Shown here: positions 9,617 through 20,183 of the stretch, piece after piece
Numbering within the stretch: the stretch's first letter is position 1
How the letters are laid out: every line of letters starts with the position of its first letter
Origin: Acidaminobacter sp. JC074
GTDB taxonomy: Bacteria; Bacillota; Clostridia; Peptostreptococcales; Acidaminobacteraceae
Length of the DNA stretch: 64,000 bases
Direction: 5' to 3'
Assembly: GCF_022496765.1 (NCBI RefSeq)
Contig: NZ_VANV01000019.1
Span: 62,001-126,000, forward strand
The notes under the pieces: generated by a model
The model's input: only the letters and a program-made list of their open reading frames with translations
What the model was told of the DNA's origin: nothing
Databases searched by the model: none
Position numbers and translations under genes: made by a program

Positions 9617-10853
9617 CAATATCTGTTCGATACATCATATGTTCAAAATTAATTTTTTCTAGTTCTTTATAAGAATGTGCTCTCGCTTGGCTTAAATGTT
9701 CATTTAAGCTGACAACCGTTAAAACTCTACCACCATTGGTTAATACCTGGTCATTGTCTGCTTTTGTACCAGCGTGGAAGACAATCGCATCTACCTGGTC
9801 AAGTCCCTTGATAAGTTTATTTTTCTCATAAGCTTCAGGATAACCACCTGAGGCCATAACAACACCAACAGCTTGTTTATCTGACCATTTTAAGTCAATG
9901 TCTTCTAAAGTGCCATCAACACAAGCCTCAAGGACATCCAAAAGATCATTCTCCATTCTTGGTAAGACTACCTGAGTTTCAGGATCACCCATTCTACAGT
10001 TAAACTCAATTACCTTAGCTTGGCCATCTTCTATCATCAAGCCAATAAAGATGATACCCTTATAGTCGATGTTCTCACTTAGTACACCCTTCATAAAAGG
10101 TTGTAAAATTTCCTCATCCACATGGGCTTTTAATGTTTCATCAAATAATCTACTCGGTGAGTATGCACCCATACCGCCTGTATTCAAGCCTAAATCATTG
10201 TCGTAAGCTTTCTTATAGTCTTGAGCTGACGCCATAGGCTTAATGGTCTTGCCATCAACAAAGCATAATATAGAAGCTTCAATTCCTGTTAAGAACTCTT
10301 CAAAGACTACTTTAGAACCTGCATCACCAAAGACCTTGTCTTGCATCATTTTATCTAGAGTATCCATGGCATCTTCATGATTTTCACAAATTACCACGCC
10401 TTTACCTGCTGCAAGACCATCTGCCTTTATTACTAAAGGGAAACCGAACATATCCACATATTCTTTGGCAGAATCCAAGTTTGTAAATTCCTTGTACTTA
10501 GCTGTTGGAATGTGATGATTTTCCATAAATGCCTTTGAATAAGCCTTAGAGCCTTCAAACATAGCACCTTGTTTGTTGGGTCCGAATATCTTTAGGCCTG
10601 CTTCCTGAAAAACATCAACAACCCCTAAAACCAGTGGCACTTCAGGGCCTACAACCGTCAAGTCGATGGCTTCCTTTTTAGCAAAATCTACAAGAGCCTC
10701 TAAATCATCAGCAGCGATAGAAACACATCTTGCAAGATCTTTTATACCAGCATTACCTGGGGCTGCGAAAATCTCTTTCACCCTTGGACTCTGCTTAAGT
10801 TTCCAAACAATCGCATGCTCTCTAGCACCACTTCCAATTACTAATATCTTCAT
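9600..10853 (-). CDS. purD: Phosphoribosylamine-glycine ligase (GAR synthetase)
   Basis: A 417-residue ATP-grasp enzyme that joins phosphoribosylamine and glycine to make GAR, step 2 of purine synthesis. The N-terminus MKILVIGSGAREHAI and the internal KADGLAAGKGV (ATP-grasp lysine region) and NCRMGDPETQ motifs are typical of PurD. The length matches the family. It is the last gene of the purC-F-M-N-H-D operon, 8 bases after purH, with AGGGGG before the ATG. Confidence 0.97.
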   Translation of the reverse strand: MKILVIGSGAREHAIVWKLKQSPRVKEIFAAPGNAGIKDLARCVSIAADDLEALVDFAKKEAIDLTVVGPEVPLVLGVVDVFQEAGLKIFGPNKQGAMFEGSKAYSKAFMENHHIPTAKYKEFTNLDSAKEYVDMFGFPLVIKADGLAAGKGVVICENHEDAMDTLDKMMQDKVFGDAGSKVVFEEFLTGIEASILCFVDGKTIKPMASAQDYKKAYDNDLGLNTGGMGAYSPSRLFDETLKAHVDEEILQPFMKGVLSENIDYKGIIFIGLMIEDGQAKVIEFNCRMGDPETQVVLPRMENDLLDVLEACVDGTLEDIDLKWSDKQAVGVVMASGGYPEAYEKNKLIKGLDQVDAIVFHAGTKADNDQVLTNGGRVLTVVSLNEHLSQARAHSYKELEKINFEHMMYRTDIAKSQC

Positions 10854-10861
10854 AAGACCCC

Positions 10862-12385
10862 CTAGTGTTTAAAATGTCTCATTCCTGTAAATACCATAGC
10901 TATACCATACTTATTAGCCATTTCAATAGACGCTTGGTCATTCTTTGAACCACCTGGCTGGATAATCGCCTTTATACCCGCTTCAGCAGCAGCCTTAACA
11001 CAGTCTTCAAATGGGAAGAAGGCATCAGATGCCATAACACCACCTGTTAGATCCATAAATGAGTTTCTAACGGCATTGTTAAGCGCCCATATTCTACTTA
11101 CTTGACCAGGTCCTATCGATAAAGTCTGATCTTCATTTGCCATAACGATACCATTTGACTTAATATGCTTACATACCTTCCATGCAAACTCTAGAGCTTC
11201 CATTTCATGACCTGTTGGGATTCTTTCTGTCACTACTTCAATGTCATCTTTTAAAGCATGATTCATATCTTGAACCAATATACCACCGCTTACTTTTTTT
11301 ATGTCCATAGAGAATTCTCTTGTTAAGATGTCGTCTAGTTGAAGTAAACGGATATTCTTTTTCTTAGTTAACACCTCTAAAGCCTCTTTGCTGAAGCTAG
11401 GTGCAATAACAATCTCAATAAAAATCTTGTTGATTTCTTCAGCAGTACGCTTGTCGATTTCTCTGTTAGCTGCAATAATGCCACCGAAGATAGATTGTGG
11501 ATCACACTCATATGCTTTTGTATAAGCATCATACATGTCAATACCAGAACCAACACCACATGGATTTGTATGTTTTACAGCTACTACTGTAGGCGCTGTA
11601 AACTCTTTTAATAACTCCAAAGCACCATTTGCATCATTGATGTTGTTAAATGATAGAGCCTTACCATGCAGTTGCTTGGCATCTGCTAAAGTACCTTTTG
11701 TCTTTTTAACTTCCTTGTAGAAGGCTGCCGATTGATGAGGGTTCTCACCATATCTTAAGTCCTCTACCTTTTCGTATGCAAGTGTCATTGTATCAGGGTA
11801 TTTTTCGCCAATTCTCTCACGTAAGTAACCTGCAATTAAAGTGTCGTACTCTGATGTGTGCTTGAATACTTTTAAGGCAAGTTCATACTTCTTATCTAAA
11901 CTTACATCCCCTTCTTCTAAAGCCTCTAAAACAGGTGCATAATCACTTGGGTCAACAATAACTGTGACATCTTTGTAGTTCTTAGCTGCAGAACGAAGCA
12001 TGGTTGGACCACCGATATCAATGTTCTCAATGGCTTCATCTAGCTCTACACCCTCTTTTTCTATAGTCGCTTTAAATGGATAAAGGTTGATAACAACAAA
12101 ATCAATGGTATCAATGCCAAGTTCATTTAACTGGCCCATATGAGAATCTAAGTCTCTTCTAGCCAAGATACCGCCATGAATAACTGGATGAAGCGTTTTT
12201 ACACGACCATCTAAGCATTCAGGGAATTTTGTAATTTCTGATACATCTGTTACCTTAAGACCTGAATCTCTCAGTCTCTTAGCAGTACCACCCGTCGAAA
12301 GAATTTCAATATCCATTTCAATTAACTTTTTTGCAAAAGGTACAATACCCGTCTTATCCGATACACTGATCAATGCTCTTCTCAT
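10862..12385 (-). CDS. purH: Bifunctional AICAR transformylase / IMP cyclohydrolase
   Basis: A 507-residue protein for the last two steps to IMP. The N-terminal MGS-like cyclohydrolase part begins [14 protein letters not shown]. The C-terminal transformylase part contains [11 protein letters not shown] and [12 protein letters not shown], as in PurH. An upstream GTG at 12397 is in frame, but AAGGA directly abuts it. The ATG at 12385 has GAGG 6 bases upstream and gives the usual PurH N-terminus, so it is preferred. It starts 1 base after the purN stop, which suggests translational coupling. Confidence 0.97.
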   Translation of the reverse strand: MRRALISVSDKTGIVPFAKKLIEMDIEILSTGGTAKRLRDSGLKVTDVSEITKFPECLDGRVKTLHPVIHGGILARRDLDSHMGQLNELGIDTIDFVVINLYPFKATIEKEGVELDEAIENIDIGGPTMLRSAAKNYKDVTVIVDPSDYAPVLEALEEGDVSLDKKYELALKVFKHTSEYDTLIAGYLRERIGEKYPDTMTLAYEKVEDLRYGENPHQSAAFYKEVKKTKGTLADAKQLHGKALSFNNINDANGALELLKEFTAPTVVAVKHTNPCGVGSGIDMYDAYTKAYECDPQSIFGGIIAANREIDKRTAEEINKIFIEIVIAPSFSKEALEVLTKKKNIRLLQLDDILTREFSMDIKKVSGGILVQDMNHALKDDIEVVTERIPTGHEMEALEFAWKVCKHIKSNGIVMANEDQTLSIGPGQVSRIWALNNAVRNSFMDLTGGVMASDAFFPFEDCVKAAAEAGIKAIIQPGGSKNDQASIEMANKYGIAMVFTGMRHFKH

Positions 12386-12386
12386 C

Positions 12387-12977
12387 TTAAACCTCACTCC
12401 TTAGACATTTGTTGATGCTCTCTATAAGTATCTTATGTTCTATATTTAAAACCCTTTTTTGTAAACTTTCAGGTGTTTCGTCTGAAGCCACCCTTAATGA
12501 TTCTTGTATAATAATCTGACCTGTGTCCACATGTTCGTCGACAAAGTGAACAGTCGCGCCGCTAAAAGCTTCCCCTGCTTTAATAACAGCTTCATGGACT
12601 TTCATACCATAATAACCTTTACCGGCGTATTTTGGAATTAATGAAGGATGAATATTAATGATTTTATCAGAAAAAGCTCGAATGAACTCTGGTTGTAAAA
12701 TCTCTAAAAAACCTGCAAGTACAATTAAATCCGGTTTCATAGATTCTAGTGATTTTATAAGTGCCTTTGTTCTTTCTTTCTTATCTGGATAGTTAGACCG
12801 AGAAATCACATGACTTGAAATCAAATGATTGTCCGCTCTTTTCAGGCCGTAAGCATCTGCTTTATTGGATATAACGCCTACAACTTGACCAGGTACCCTT
12901 TTAGACTCACAAGCGTCTATCACTGCTTGCAAATTGGTACCGCCACCTGATATCAATACTGCAATCCTCTTTAACAT
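12387..12977 (-). CDS. purN: Phosphoribosylglycinamide formyltransferase (folate-dependent)
   Basis: A 196-residue GAR transformylase, step 3 of the pathway, using 10-formyl-THF. It shows [14 protein letters not shown] at the start, the catalytic region [14 protein letters not shown] and the [14 protein letters not shown] loop with the active-site Asp. The length is usual for PurN. Its ATG overlaps the end of purM by 7 bases, a sign of coupled translation within the operon. Confidence 0.97.
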   Translation of the reverse strand: MLKRIAVLISGGGTNLQAVIDACESKRVPGQVVGVISNKADAYGLKRADNHLISSHVISRSNYPDKKERTKALIKSLESMKPDLIVLAGFLEILQPEFIRAFSDKIINIHPSLIPKYAGKGYYGMKVHEAVIKAGEAFSGATVHFVDEHVDTGQIIIQESLRVASDETPESLQKRVLNIEHKILIESINKCLRSEV

Positions 12978-13999
12978 AAGTTAACACCGTGACCTGTCTT
13001 TACCTGACCGATGACATAAGCTTTTTCATCCATATCTGAGATGATCTTTAATACCTTGTCTTGGTCCTTCTTATCAACAATCATAATAAAGCCAATGCCC
13101 ATATTGAAGGTCTTGTACATCTCTTCTAATTGAATCTTACCCTTGTCTTGGATAAAGTTAAATAAATCAAGTTGTGGCCATGAGTTTAAAGTGATATCAA
13201 CACCCATACCTTCAGGTAAAATTCTTGGAATGTTCTCTATGAAACCACCACCAGTCACATGAACCATACCCTTAACTGATACTTGTTCTAACACTTTTAA
13301 AACTTCTTTAACGTATATTTTAGTCGGTGTAATTAAAGCTTGACCAACGGTACAATTTAGCTCTTCTACTCTATCATGAATGCCTAAATCAAGTGCGTCA
13401 AAGAAAAGCTTTCTAACCAAGGAATAACCATTCGAATGAACACCTGTAGAAGGTAAACCGATTAAAACTTGACCCTCTTCAATACCTGAGCCATCAATGA
13501 TTTTATCTTTATCAACAATACCTACTGTAAAACCAGCCATATCGTATTCATCATCAGAATAAAAGCCCGGCATTTCAGCTGTCTCACCACCGATTAGTGC
13601 AGCACCAGACTGCTTACAACCTTCAGAGATACCTTTTACAAGGTCAGCTACCTTATCAGACTCTAACTTGCCTGTTGCAATATAGTCTAAGAAGAAAAGT
13701 GGTTTTGCCCCCTGTACAAGTACATCATTGACACACATGGCAACCAAGTCAATACCTACTGTATCGTGCTGGTCCTTCATAATCGCAATCTTAAGTTTTG
13801 TACCTACACCATCTGTACCTGATACCAAAACTGGCTTTGTATAACCTGTTAAGTCAAGTTCAAACATACCGCCAAAGCCACCTAGTCCACCAAGTACGCC
13901 TTTAGTAAATGTTTCCTTTACATATTGTTTCATTTTTTCGACTGCTACCGCGCCTTCTTCAATATCTACACCAGCATCTTTGTAAGTTAAACCACTCAT
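12971..13999 (-). CDS. purM: Phosphoribosylformylglycinamidine cyclo-ligase (AIR synthetase)
   Basis: A 342-residue PurM/SelD-fold enzyme that closes FGAM to AIR with ATP, step 5. Characteristic stretches are LVSGTDGVGTKLKIA, GIDLVAMCVNDVLVQGA, ALIGGETAEMPGFY and VHVTGGGFIENIPR. GAGGTG lies 6 bases before the ATG. It is separated from purF by 92 bases that hold two intercistronic hairpins. Confidence 0.97.
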   Translation of the reverse strand: MSGLTYKDAGVDIEEGAVAVEKMKQYVKETFTKGVLGGLGGFGGMFELDLTGYTKPVLVSGTDGVGTKLKIAIMKDQHDTVGIDLVAMCVNDVLVQGAKPLFFLDYIATGKLESDKVADLVKGISEGCKQSGAALIGGETAEMPGFYSDDEYDMAGFTVGIVDKDKIIDGSGIEEGQVLIGLPSTGVHSNGYSLVRKLFFDALDLGIHDRVEELNCTVGQALITPTKIYVKEVLKVLEQVSVKGMVHVTGGGFIENIPRILPEGMGVDITLNSWPQLDLFNFIQDKGKIQLEEMYKTFNMGIGFIMIVDKKDQDKVLKIISDMDEKAYVIGQVKTGHGVNLC

Positions 14000-14050
14000 T
14001 TTTACACCTCATTTATTTAATAAACACATGATTTGAAATCATAATAACTT

Positions 14051-14101
14051 ATGAAAACAAGTTTTCATATCAATGAAATACATAGCAAAAGCTATGTATT
14101 T
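14051..14101 (-). other. Two intercistronic hairpins between purF and purM
   Basis: At 14076-14101 an 11-bp perfect stem (AAATACATAGC with its complement) carries a 4-base loop and overlaps the end of purF. At 14051-14068 the repeat ATGAAAAC/GTTTTCAT follows. Neither is trailed by a U-tract on the minus strand, so processing or mRNA stabilisation is more likely than termination. Confidence 0.55.
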
Positions 14102-15519
14102 TTAATTTCTACCGCTTTATTGGTCTCAAACATAAATTTACTTGCAGACTTAGGTACTTCTAATGGATAGTCACCATTGAAACAAGCCACACATAAATTA
14201 TCTGAAGTTTTATGAACCGATCTCATCAAGCCTTCCACACTGATATAGCCAAGGCTATCTGCACCAATCATTTGTCTAATTTCTTCTACAGACTTTACTG
14301 CACCAACCAGTTCTTTTCTCTCTGGTGTATCTATACCAAAGTAACAAGAATGTACAACTGGTGGTGACGAAACTAGAACATGAACTTCTTTGGCACCTGC
14401 TTTTCTTAATGAAGATACTATCTTCTTTGAAGTTGTACCACGAACAATTGAATCATCAATCATAATCACACGCTTATCTTTGATGTTTTCTGTTAATGGA
14501 TTCAACTTAAGTCTAACAGCCAATTCTCTTGATTTTTGATCAGGCTGAATAAATGTTCTACCAATATATTTATTTTTAATAAGGCCAACCCCATATGGAA
14601 TGCCTGATGCTTCTGCATAACCAATAGCAGCATCAATACCTGAGTCCGGTACTGCTATAACCACATCTGCATCAATTTTAAATTCTTTTGCCAACTCTCT
14701 ACCAGCATCTCTTCTGGTGATATAGACAGATTCACCATCCATTTTAGAATCTGGTCTTGCAAAGTATACATATTCAAAGATACAATGCGACTTTCTTTTG
14801 GTATCATCATAAATGATTGATTCAACGCCCTCATCATCAATGATGACCATTTCACCTTTTTCAATGTCTCTTATAAACTCAGCACCTACAACATCTAGTG
14901 CACATGATTCTGATGCTAGAACAAAACCACCATCTAGTTTACCAAGACATAAAGGTCTTAAACCATTTGGATCTCTTACACCAATCAACTTATTTTCACA
15001 AATAATTGTGAGTGCAAAGGCACCTTTGATTTCAGAAATAGCTTCCTTAATGGCATCTTTAAAGCCATGACTGTAATTTCTAGCAATTAAGTTTGCAATT
15101 ACTTCTGAGTCTATAGAAGTTTGGAAAATCGAACCTTCATCTTCTAAACGTTCTCTAATCTTGTCTGCATTTACTAAGTTGCCATTATGAGCAAGAGCAA
15201 TGGACCCTCCCTTATAATTGACAACCAAAGGTTGTGCATTTGACACATAAGATTCACCTGTTGTAGAGTATCTTACATGACCGATAGATACATCACCTTG
15301 AAGTCTTTCTAATATCTTATTTGTAAAAACGTCCTGTACCAAGCCCATATCTTTATAGTAGTTCATGGTACCCTTATTTGAAGTAGCTATACCAGCACTT
15401 TCTTGACCTCTATGTTGTAAGGCAACTAGACCAAATCCCATCATTTGTGCTAGGACTTCATTTTCTGGAGAATAAATCCCCAGAACGCCACACTCTTCTC
15501 TCAGTTTGTCGTCAAACAT
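14092..15519 (-). CDS. purF: Amidophosphoribosyltransferase
   Basis: A 475-residue enzyme for the committed step, PRPP plus glutamine to phosphoribosylamine. MFDDKLREECGVLGIY shows a short propeptide before Cys10, the Ntn glutaminase nucleophile expected after cleavage. The glutaminase domain has GHVRYSTTGES, and the PRTase domain has the PRPP loop VIMIDDSIVRGTT. C-terminal cysteines (NLCVACFNGDYP) fit the [4Fe-4S] type of PurF found in Firmicutes. GGAGG precedes the ATG; purC ends 13 bases upstream. Confidence 0.97.
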   Translation of the reverse strand: MFDDKLREECGVLGIYSPENEVLAQMMGFGLVALQHRGQESAGIATSNKGTMNYYKDMGLVQDVFTNKILERLQGDVSIGHVRYSTTGESYVSNAQPLVVNYKGGSIALAHNGNLVNADKIRERLEDEGSIFQTSIDSEVIANLIARNYSHGFKDAIKEAISEIKGAFALTIICENKLIGVRDPNGLRPLCLGKLDGGFVLASESCALDVVGAEFIRDIEKGEMVIIDDEGVESIIYDDTKRKSHCIFEYVYFARPDSKMDGESVYITRRDAGRELAKEFKIDADVVIAVPDSGIDAAIGYAEASGIPYGVGLIKNKYIGRTFIQPDQKSRELAVRLKLNPLTENIKDKRVIMIDDSIVRGTTSKKIVSSLRKAGAKEVHVLVSSPPVVHSCYFGIDTPERKELVGAVKSVEEIRQMIGADSLGYISVEGLMRSVHKTSDNLCVACFNGDYPLEVPKSASKFMFETNKAVEIKNT

Positions 15520-15532
15520 TTAATCCTCCAGA

Positions 15533-16234
15533 CTATTTAAGTCTCTTTAAAACTTCTTGATAGGCATCTTCTACATCACCTAAGTCACGTCTAAATCTAT
15601 CTTTATCTAATTTTTTATTTGATTCAGCATCCCAAAGTCTACAAGTATCAGGAGAAATCTCGTCTGCTAAGATAACCTTGCCTTCATAAACACCAAACTC
15701 TATTTTAAAGTCTACAAGCTTGATCTTTCTTTCTTTAAAGAAGTCTACTAAAACCTCATTAATCATGAAAGCATATTTCTTAACAACTTCCACCTGCTCT
15801 TTAGTCGCTAACTTAATAGCAGCAATGTGGTAATCATTGATCATAGGATCACCTAAATCATCGTTCTTATAACAGAACTCTAAAACTGTTTCCTCCATGA
15901 CAACGCCTTCTTCTAAACCCAGACGTTTTGCCAAAGAACCAGCAGCAATGTTTCTTACAATAACTTCTAAAGGTAGAATCTCTACTGCCTTTACAAGCAT
16001 TTCTCTTTCATTTAGTAGTTTTACAAAATGAGTTGGTACACCTTTTTCTTCTAACATTTCAAATAAAATGGCAGACATTTGATTGTTGACTGCACCCTTA
16101 TCAGAAATTGTACCCTTCTTAACACCATTAAATGCAGTTGCATCATCTTTATAAACAATATGATAAACATCTTTATCATCTGTTTTAAACACTTTCTTAG
16201 CTTTACCTTCGTATAACATTTCCATCTTTTCCAT
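15533..16234 (-). CDS. purC: SAICAR synthetase
   Basis: A 233-residue enzyme that joins aspartate to CAIR, step 7. It contains [10 protein letters not shown] at the start, the [10 protein letters not shown] stretch and [14 protein letters not shown], all typical of PurC. It is the first gene of the six-gene purine operon, with AGGAGG 5 bases before the ATG and a good promoter about 40 bases further upstream. Confidence 0.97.
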   Translation of the reverse strand: MEKMEMLYEGKAKKVFKTDDKDVYHIVYKDDATAFNGVKKGTISDKGAVNNQMSAILFEMLEEKGVPTHFVKLLNEREMLVKAVEILPLEVIVRNIAAGSLAKRLGLEEGVVMEETVLEFCYKNDDLGDPMINDYHIAAIKLATKEQVEVVKKYAFMINEVLVDFFKERKIKLVDFKIEFGVYEGKVILADEISPDTCRLWDAESNKKLDKDRFRRDLGDVEDAYQEVLKRLK

Positions 16235-16282
16235 GAATGCCTCCTGAGCTAGTTAATAAGAATATAATGCTTATACTGTCAT

Positions 16283-16325
16283 AGTAACACCATAGTTCTT
16301 TTTTGACAATAAAAACACGAACAAT
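16283..16325 (-). promoter_or_regulatory. purC operon promoter with PurBox-like elements
   Basis: On the minus strand TTGTCA (16303-16308), 17 bases, TACTAT (16280-16285). Around the -35 lie two inverted 13-base elements, at 16313-16325 and 16292-16304. Each matches 11 of 13 positions of the Bacillus PurR PurBox consensus AWWWCCGAACWWT, including GAAC. Regulation by a PurR-type repressor is an inference; no purine riboswitch is seen. Confidence 0.55.
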
Positions 16326-16372
16326 TTTAGACCGTCGTTTATAAAAGTACGGTTTCTTGATTTGTAGACTTT

Positions 16373-19300
16373 TTATAAGCCCCTAAAATAATTCACACCC
16401 GCTTCAAATATCTTCATTTCTTTTTCACCATAAATGTTTTTAGCAACACCATAAGAAACACGTTCTGAGTGACCCATTTTACCAAGAATACGGCCATCTT
16501 TAGATGTTAAACCTTCTATGGCATAAAGAGAACCATTTGGATTAGTAATACCATCATATGAAGGTTTACCCGACTCATCTACGTATTGAGTGGCAATCTG
16601 TCCATTTTGAATAAACTCTTTTAACATGTCTTCACTTGCATAGAATCTACCTTCACCATGAGATAAGGCTACCTCGTGAATATCACCCACTTGAACACCC
16701 CTTAACCATGGAGAAAGATTTGATGCAATTCTTGTTTTAGCATATCTAGCTACGTGACGACCAATCTTATTGTAAGTCAGTGTTGGGCTATCATGATCTA
16801 ATGCTTGTATTTGACCATATGGTAATAATCCTAACTTAACTAATGCTTGGAAACCATTACAAATACCAATCATCAAACCATCACGGTTATCAAGCAAATC
16901 TGAAATAGCAGCCTTTATCTTATCATTTTTGAATACAGAAGCAATGAATTTCCCAGAACCATCTGGCTCGTCACCAGCTGAGAAACCACCTGGTAAAGCA
17001 ACAATTTGAGCTGATCTAATCGCCTTTTCTAAGCTAGCAATTGAATCTTGAATCCATTCTGATTTCAAGTTTCTAATCAGTACCACTTCAACTTCAGCGC
17101 CTACTTTTTCAAAAGCTTTTCTTGTATCGTCTTCACAGTTTGTACCTGGAAAAGCTGGAATGACAACCTTAGGCTTATCATATGTTTGCTTAGCCTTGAT
17201 ATGGCGAGATGCATGATAAGTGATGGCTTCTACGCTGCCGTCTGCATCCTCTGAAATTGGGAATACATGACTGAGTGGATCTGACCATTTCTTTTCAAGT
17301 TTCTCTAAATCAAAGGCTTGACCGTTGATGACAGCTTTAAAGTCCTCTCTTGTTTGACCGATAACTTCATAGCCTTCTGCATCTGTCATTTCAACAACAA
17401 TTGAGCCCATCATTCTTTCAAATAATCTATTTGTATCAAGCTTGACATCAAAGCCAATGCCATTACCAAAGGCCATCTTAGATAGAGCTGCAAAAGCACC
17501 ACCCTCTGAAATTGTATAAGCCGATATGATCTTTTTATCTTTGATTAAACTTTGAATGCTTTCATACATCTTCACAAGTGCATCAAAGTTTAATGTTTCA
17601 TCTTCATTTCTCTTTGCCTCAAATAAAACAAGTTTAGAACCTGCTTCTTTAAACTCTGGAGTGATAACATCGTCTACATGAACAGGTGCTACTGCAAAAG
17701 AAATCAATGTTGGAGGTACATGGATGTCCTTAAATGTACCAGACATAGAATCCTTACCACCGATTGCTGCTGTCTTAAAGGCATCTTGGGCAACATGTGC
17801 ACCAAGAAGTGCAGCCATAGGTTTACCCCATTTTACAGAATCACGACCTAGCTTTTCAAAATATTCCTGGAAAGTTAAACGAACATTTCTATAATCGCCA
17901 CCCATAGCGACTACTTTTGCAACTGAGTCTACAACCGCATACATACCACCATGGAATGGTGACCATAAAGCAAGGTCTGGGTGGTAACCATGCGTCATGA
18001 TAGTAGCAGTCTTGGTTTCAAGACCCTTAACAGGAATCTTTGCCACCATACCTTCAGTTGGCGTTTGGTATCTCTTACCACCAAATGGCATCAATACTGA
18101 AGAAGCACCTATTGTAGCATCAAAGTGTTCCACCATACCCTTTTGTGAACATACATTTAAATCACTTAGGACTTGGTCTACTTTTACACTTAAGTCTTCC
18201 ACTTTTTCTTCAAAGAAATCACCCTTTGTTGGTGGTACAATTTTTATATCCATCTTACTTGTTACACCATTTGTATCTAAGAAATCTCTCTTGATATTAA
18301 AGACTTCTTGCCCCTTAAAGCTCATGATCAGTCTGCCTGAGTCCGTTACATCTGCAACATGTACAGCTTCTAGGTTTTCTTGTTCAGAAAGTTTAATAAA
18401 GCTTTCTGCATCTTCTTTTGTAACCACAACGGCCATACGCTCTTGTGATTCAGAAATTGCCAGCTCAGTGCCATCAAGGCCTTCATACTTCTTAGGTACT
18501 GCATCTAATCTAATATCCAAAGAATCTGCAATTTCACCTATGGCAACTGATACCCCTCCAGCACCAAAGTCATTACATCTTTTTATCATTCTTGATAAAG
18601 TTTCATTTCTAAACAATCTTTGTAGCTTTCTTTCAACAGGTGCGTTACCTTTTTGAACTTCTGAACCACACTCTAATATCGAATCTTCTGTATGTTCTTT
18701 TGACGACCCTGTTGCACCGCCACAACCATCTCTACCTGTTAAACCACCAACAAGTAATACAACATCACCTGGACATGGCACTTCTCTTATAACTTCAGAC
18801 TTGGGTGTGGCCGCAATCACTGCACCAACTTCCATTCTCTTTGCCAAGAAGCCATCATGATAGTATTCCTTGACATGACCTGTTGTCACACCAATTTGGT
18901 TACCATAAGACGAGTATCCCTTAGTTGCACCTGTTGTGATGGTACGTTGTGGTAATTTCCCTGCTAAAGTTTGATCAATTGATTTTCTAGGATCTGAAGC
19001 ACCTGTGATTCTCATTGCCTGGTAAACATATGCTCTGCCTGATAATGGATCTCTAATGGCACCACCTAGACAGGTTGCAGCGCCACCAAAAGGCTCAATT
19101 TCTGTTGGATGGTTATGTGTTTCATTCTTAAACATAACCAAGTAATCTTCTTCTCGACCATCTACATCCACTTTAACTTCTATAGAACATGCATTGATTT
19201 CTTCTGAAATATCTAAGTCTTCTAAATGACCTTCTTGTCTTCTCTTCTTAGCTGCAATGGTTCCTAAATCCATTAAAGATACCGGCTTATGAAGTCTGTC

Positions 19301-20077
19301 TAAAGCTTTTCTATCTGAATAATACAATTCTAAAGCATCTTCTAAAGCCTTAGAAAACTCATTATCTTCAATTTCTACATCTGTAATCTCTGTAAAGAAT
19401 GTTGTATGTCTACAGTGATCTGACCAGTAAGTATCAATTGCCTTAAGCTCAGTTACTGTTGGATCTCTGTCTTCTGTTTCAAAGTATTTTCTAATGTGCT
19501 CTAAGTCTTCTTTACTCATAGCAAAACCTTCAGAAGCTCTGAAAGTTTCCAAAGCATTTAAATCCATATTTCTAAAGCCATCATAATGCTTAACCAGCTC
19601 AGGCTCTTCAGTCACCATCTTCAAAGACACTTTTTTCTCAAAACCAATCTCATGTGACTCTACTGGGTTGATTAAGTATTTTTTAATCTGAGCTTTTTTA
19701 TCATCTGAAAGGTCACCTTCAATGGCAATGATTTTTGATGATTCAACAAGTGGTCTTTCCATGCCTGTAATCAATTGAACACACTGCTCAGCCGAGTCTG
19801 CTCTTTGATCGTATTGGCCTGGTAGTAGTTGTACTCTGAATACAAAGTCCATGTCTAAAAAGTTGGTATTTTCATATACTAAGTCAACATTTGGCTCTGA
19901 AAATACATTTTCTTTAGCCACTTCAAATATTTCATCACTCATGTTTTCAATTTCATAACAATTGATCACACGAACCTGTGATAAATCTAAGTTTAAGTTC
20001 TCATTCAATTCCTTTAAAAGGTGGTCACCTTCTACTGTAAAACCTTTTTTCTTTTCAACAAATATTCTTCTAACCAT
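16373..20077 (-). CDS. purL: Phosphoribosylformylglycinamidine synthase, single-chain
   Basis: A 1234-residue FGAM synthase, step 4, with synthetase and glutaminase in one chain, as in many Clostridia and unlike the PurS/Q/L complex of Bacillus. The synthetase core shows YWSDHCRHTTF, FKNETHNHPTEIEPFGGAATC and GGKDSMSGTF. The C-terminal glutaminase has ALPGGFSAGDEPDGSG, the nucleophile Cys1073 in GICNGFQALV, and SHGEGRFY. It is split from purC by 138 bases holding the purC promoter, so it can be transcribed separately. GGAGGG precedes the ATG. It is divergent from lysR with overlapping promoters. Confidence 0.97.
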   Translation of the reverse strand: MVRRIFVEKKKGFTVEGDHLLKELNENLNLDLSQVRVINCYEIENMSDEIFEVAKENVFSEPNVDLVYENTNFLDMDFVFRVQLLPGQYDQRADSAEQCVQLITGMERPLVESSKIIAIEGDLSDDKKAQIKKYLINPVESHEIGFEKKVSLKMVTEEPELVKHYDGFRNMDLNALETFRASEGFAMSKEDLEHIRKYFETEDRDPTVTELKAIDTYWSDHCRHTTFFTEITDVEIEDNEFSKALEDALELYYSDRKALDRLHKPVSLMDLGTIAAKKRRQEGHLEDLDISEEINACSIEVKVDVDGREEDYLVMFKNETHNHPTEIEPFGGAATCLGGAIRDPLSGRAYVYQAMRITGASDPRKSIDQTLAGKLPQRTITTGATKGYSSYGNQIGVTTGHVKEYYHDGFLAKRMEVGAVIAATPKSEVIREVPCPGDVVLLVGGLTGRDGCGGATGSSKEHTEDSILECGSEVQKGNAPVERKLQRLFRNETLSRMIKRCNDFGAGGVSVAIGEIADSLDIRLDAVPKKYEGLDGTELAISESQERMAVVVTKEDAESFIKLSEQENLEAVHVADVTDSGRLIMSFKGQEVFNIKRDFLDTNGVTSKMDIKIVPPTKGDFFEEKVEDLSVKVDQVLSDLNVCSQKGMVEHFDATIGASSVLMPFGGKRYQTPTEGMVAKIPVKGLETKTATIMTHGYHPDLALWSPFHGGMYAVVDSVAKVVAMGGDYRNVRLTFQEYFEKLGRDSVKWGKPMAALLGAHVAQDAFKTAAIGGKDSMSGTFKDIHVPPTLISFAVAPVHVDDVITPEFKEAGSKLVLFEAKRNEDETLNFDALVKMYESIQSLIKDKKIISAYTISEGGAFAALSKMAFGNGIGFDVKLDTNRLFERMMGSIVVEMTDAEGYEVIGQTREDFKAVINGQAFDLEKLEKKWSDPLSHVFPISEDADGSVEAITYHASRHIKAKQTYDKPKVVIPAFPGTNCEDDTRKAFEKVGAEVEVVLIRNLKSEWIQDSIASLEKAIRSAQIVALPGGFSAGDEPDGSGKFIASVFKNDKIKAAISDLLDNRDGLMIGICNGFQALVKLGLLPYGQIQALDHDSPTLTYNKIGRHVARYAKTRIASNLSPWLRGVQVGDIHEVALSHGEGRFYASEDMLKEFIQNGQIATQYVDESGKPSYDGITNPNGSLYAIEGLTSKDGRILGKMGHSERVSYGVAKNIYGEKEMKIFEAGVNYFRGL

Positions 20078-20112
20078 CGAAACCCTCCACAGTTTTAAAA
20101 TCTAATTTCACC

Positions 20113-20140
20113 TTGATTTTAACACAGGTTGATATATAAT
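20113..20140 (+). promoter_or_regulatory. Candidate lysR promoter, overlapping the divergent purL promoter region
   Basis: TTGATT, 16 bases, TATAAT on the plus strand. On the minus strand the same stretch carries an extended -10 (TGTTAAAAT) for purL. The two start signals overlap, so one protein bound here could affect both genes. Confidence 0.5.
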
Positions 20141-20183
20141 TATAATTAATAATAGTAATTAAGTTGATAAGGAGAGCTAATGA

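Noticed and set aside
17997..18656. 219-codon plus-strand frame inside purL
   Set aside because: It is the antisense of a clear purL coding region with Ser/Thr-rich low-complexity translation and no ribosome site.
20078..20183. Purine riboswitch upstream of purL
   Set aside because: No conserved purine aptamer sequence is present there, nor upstream of purC or purK.
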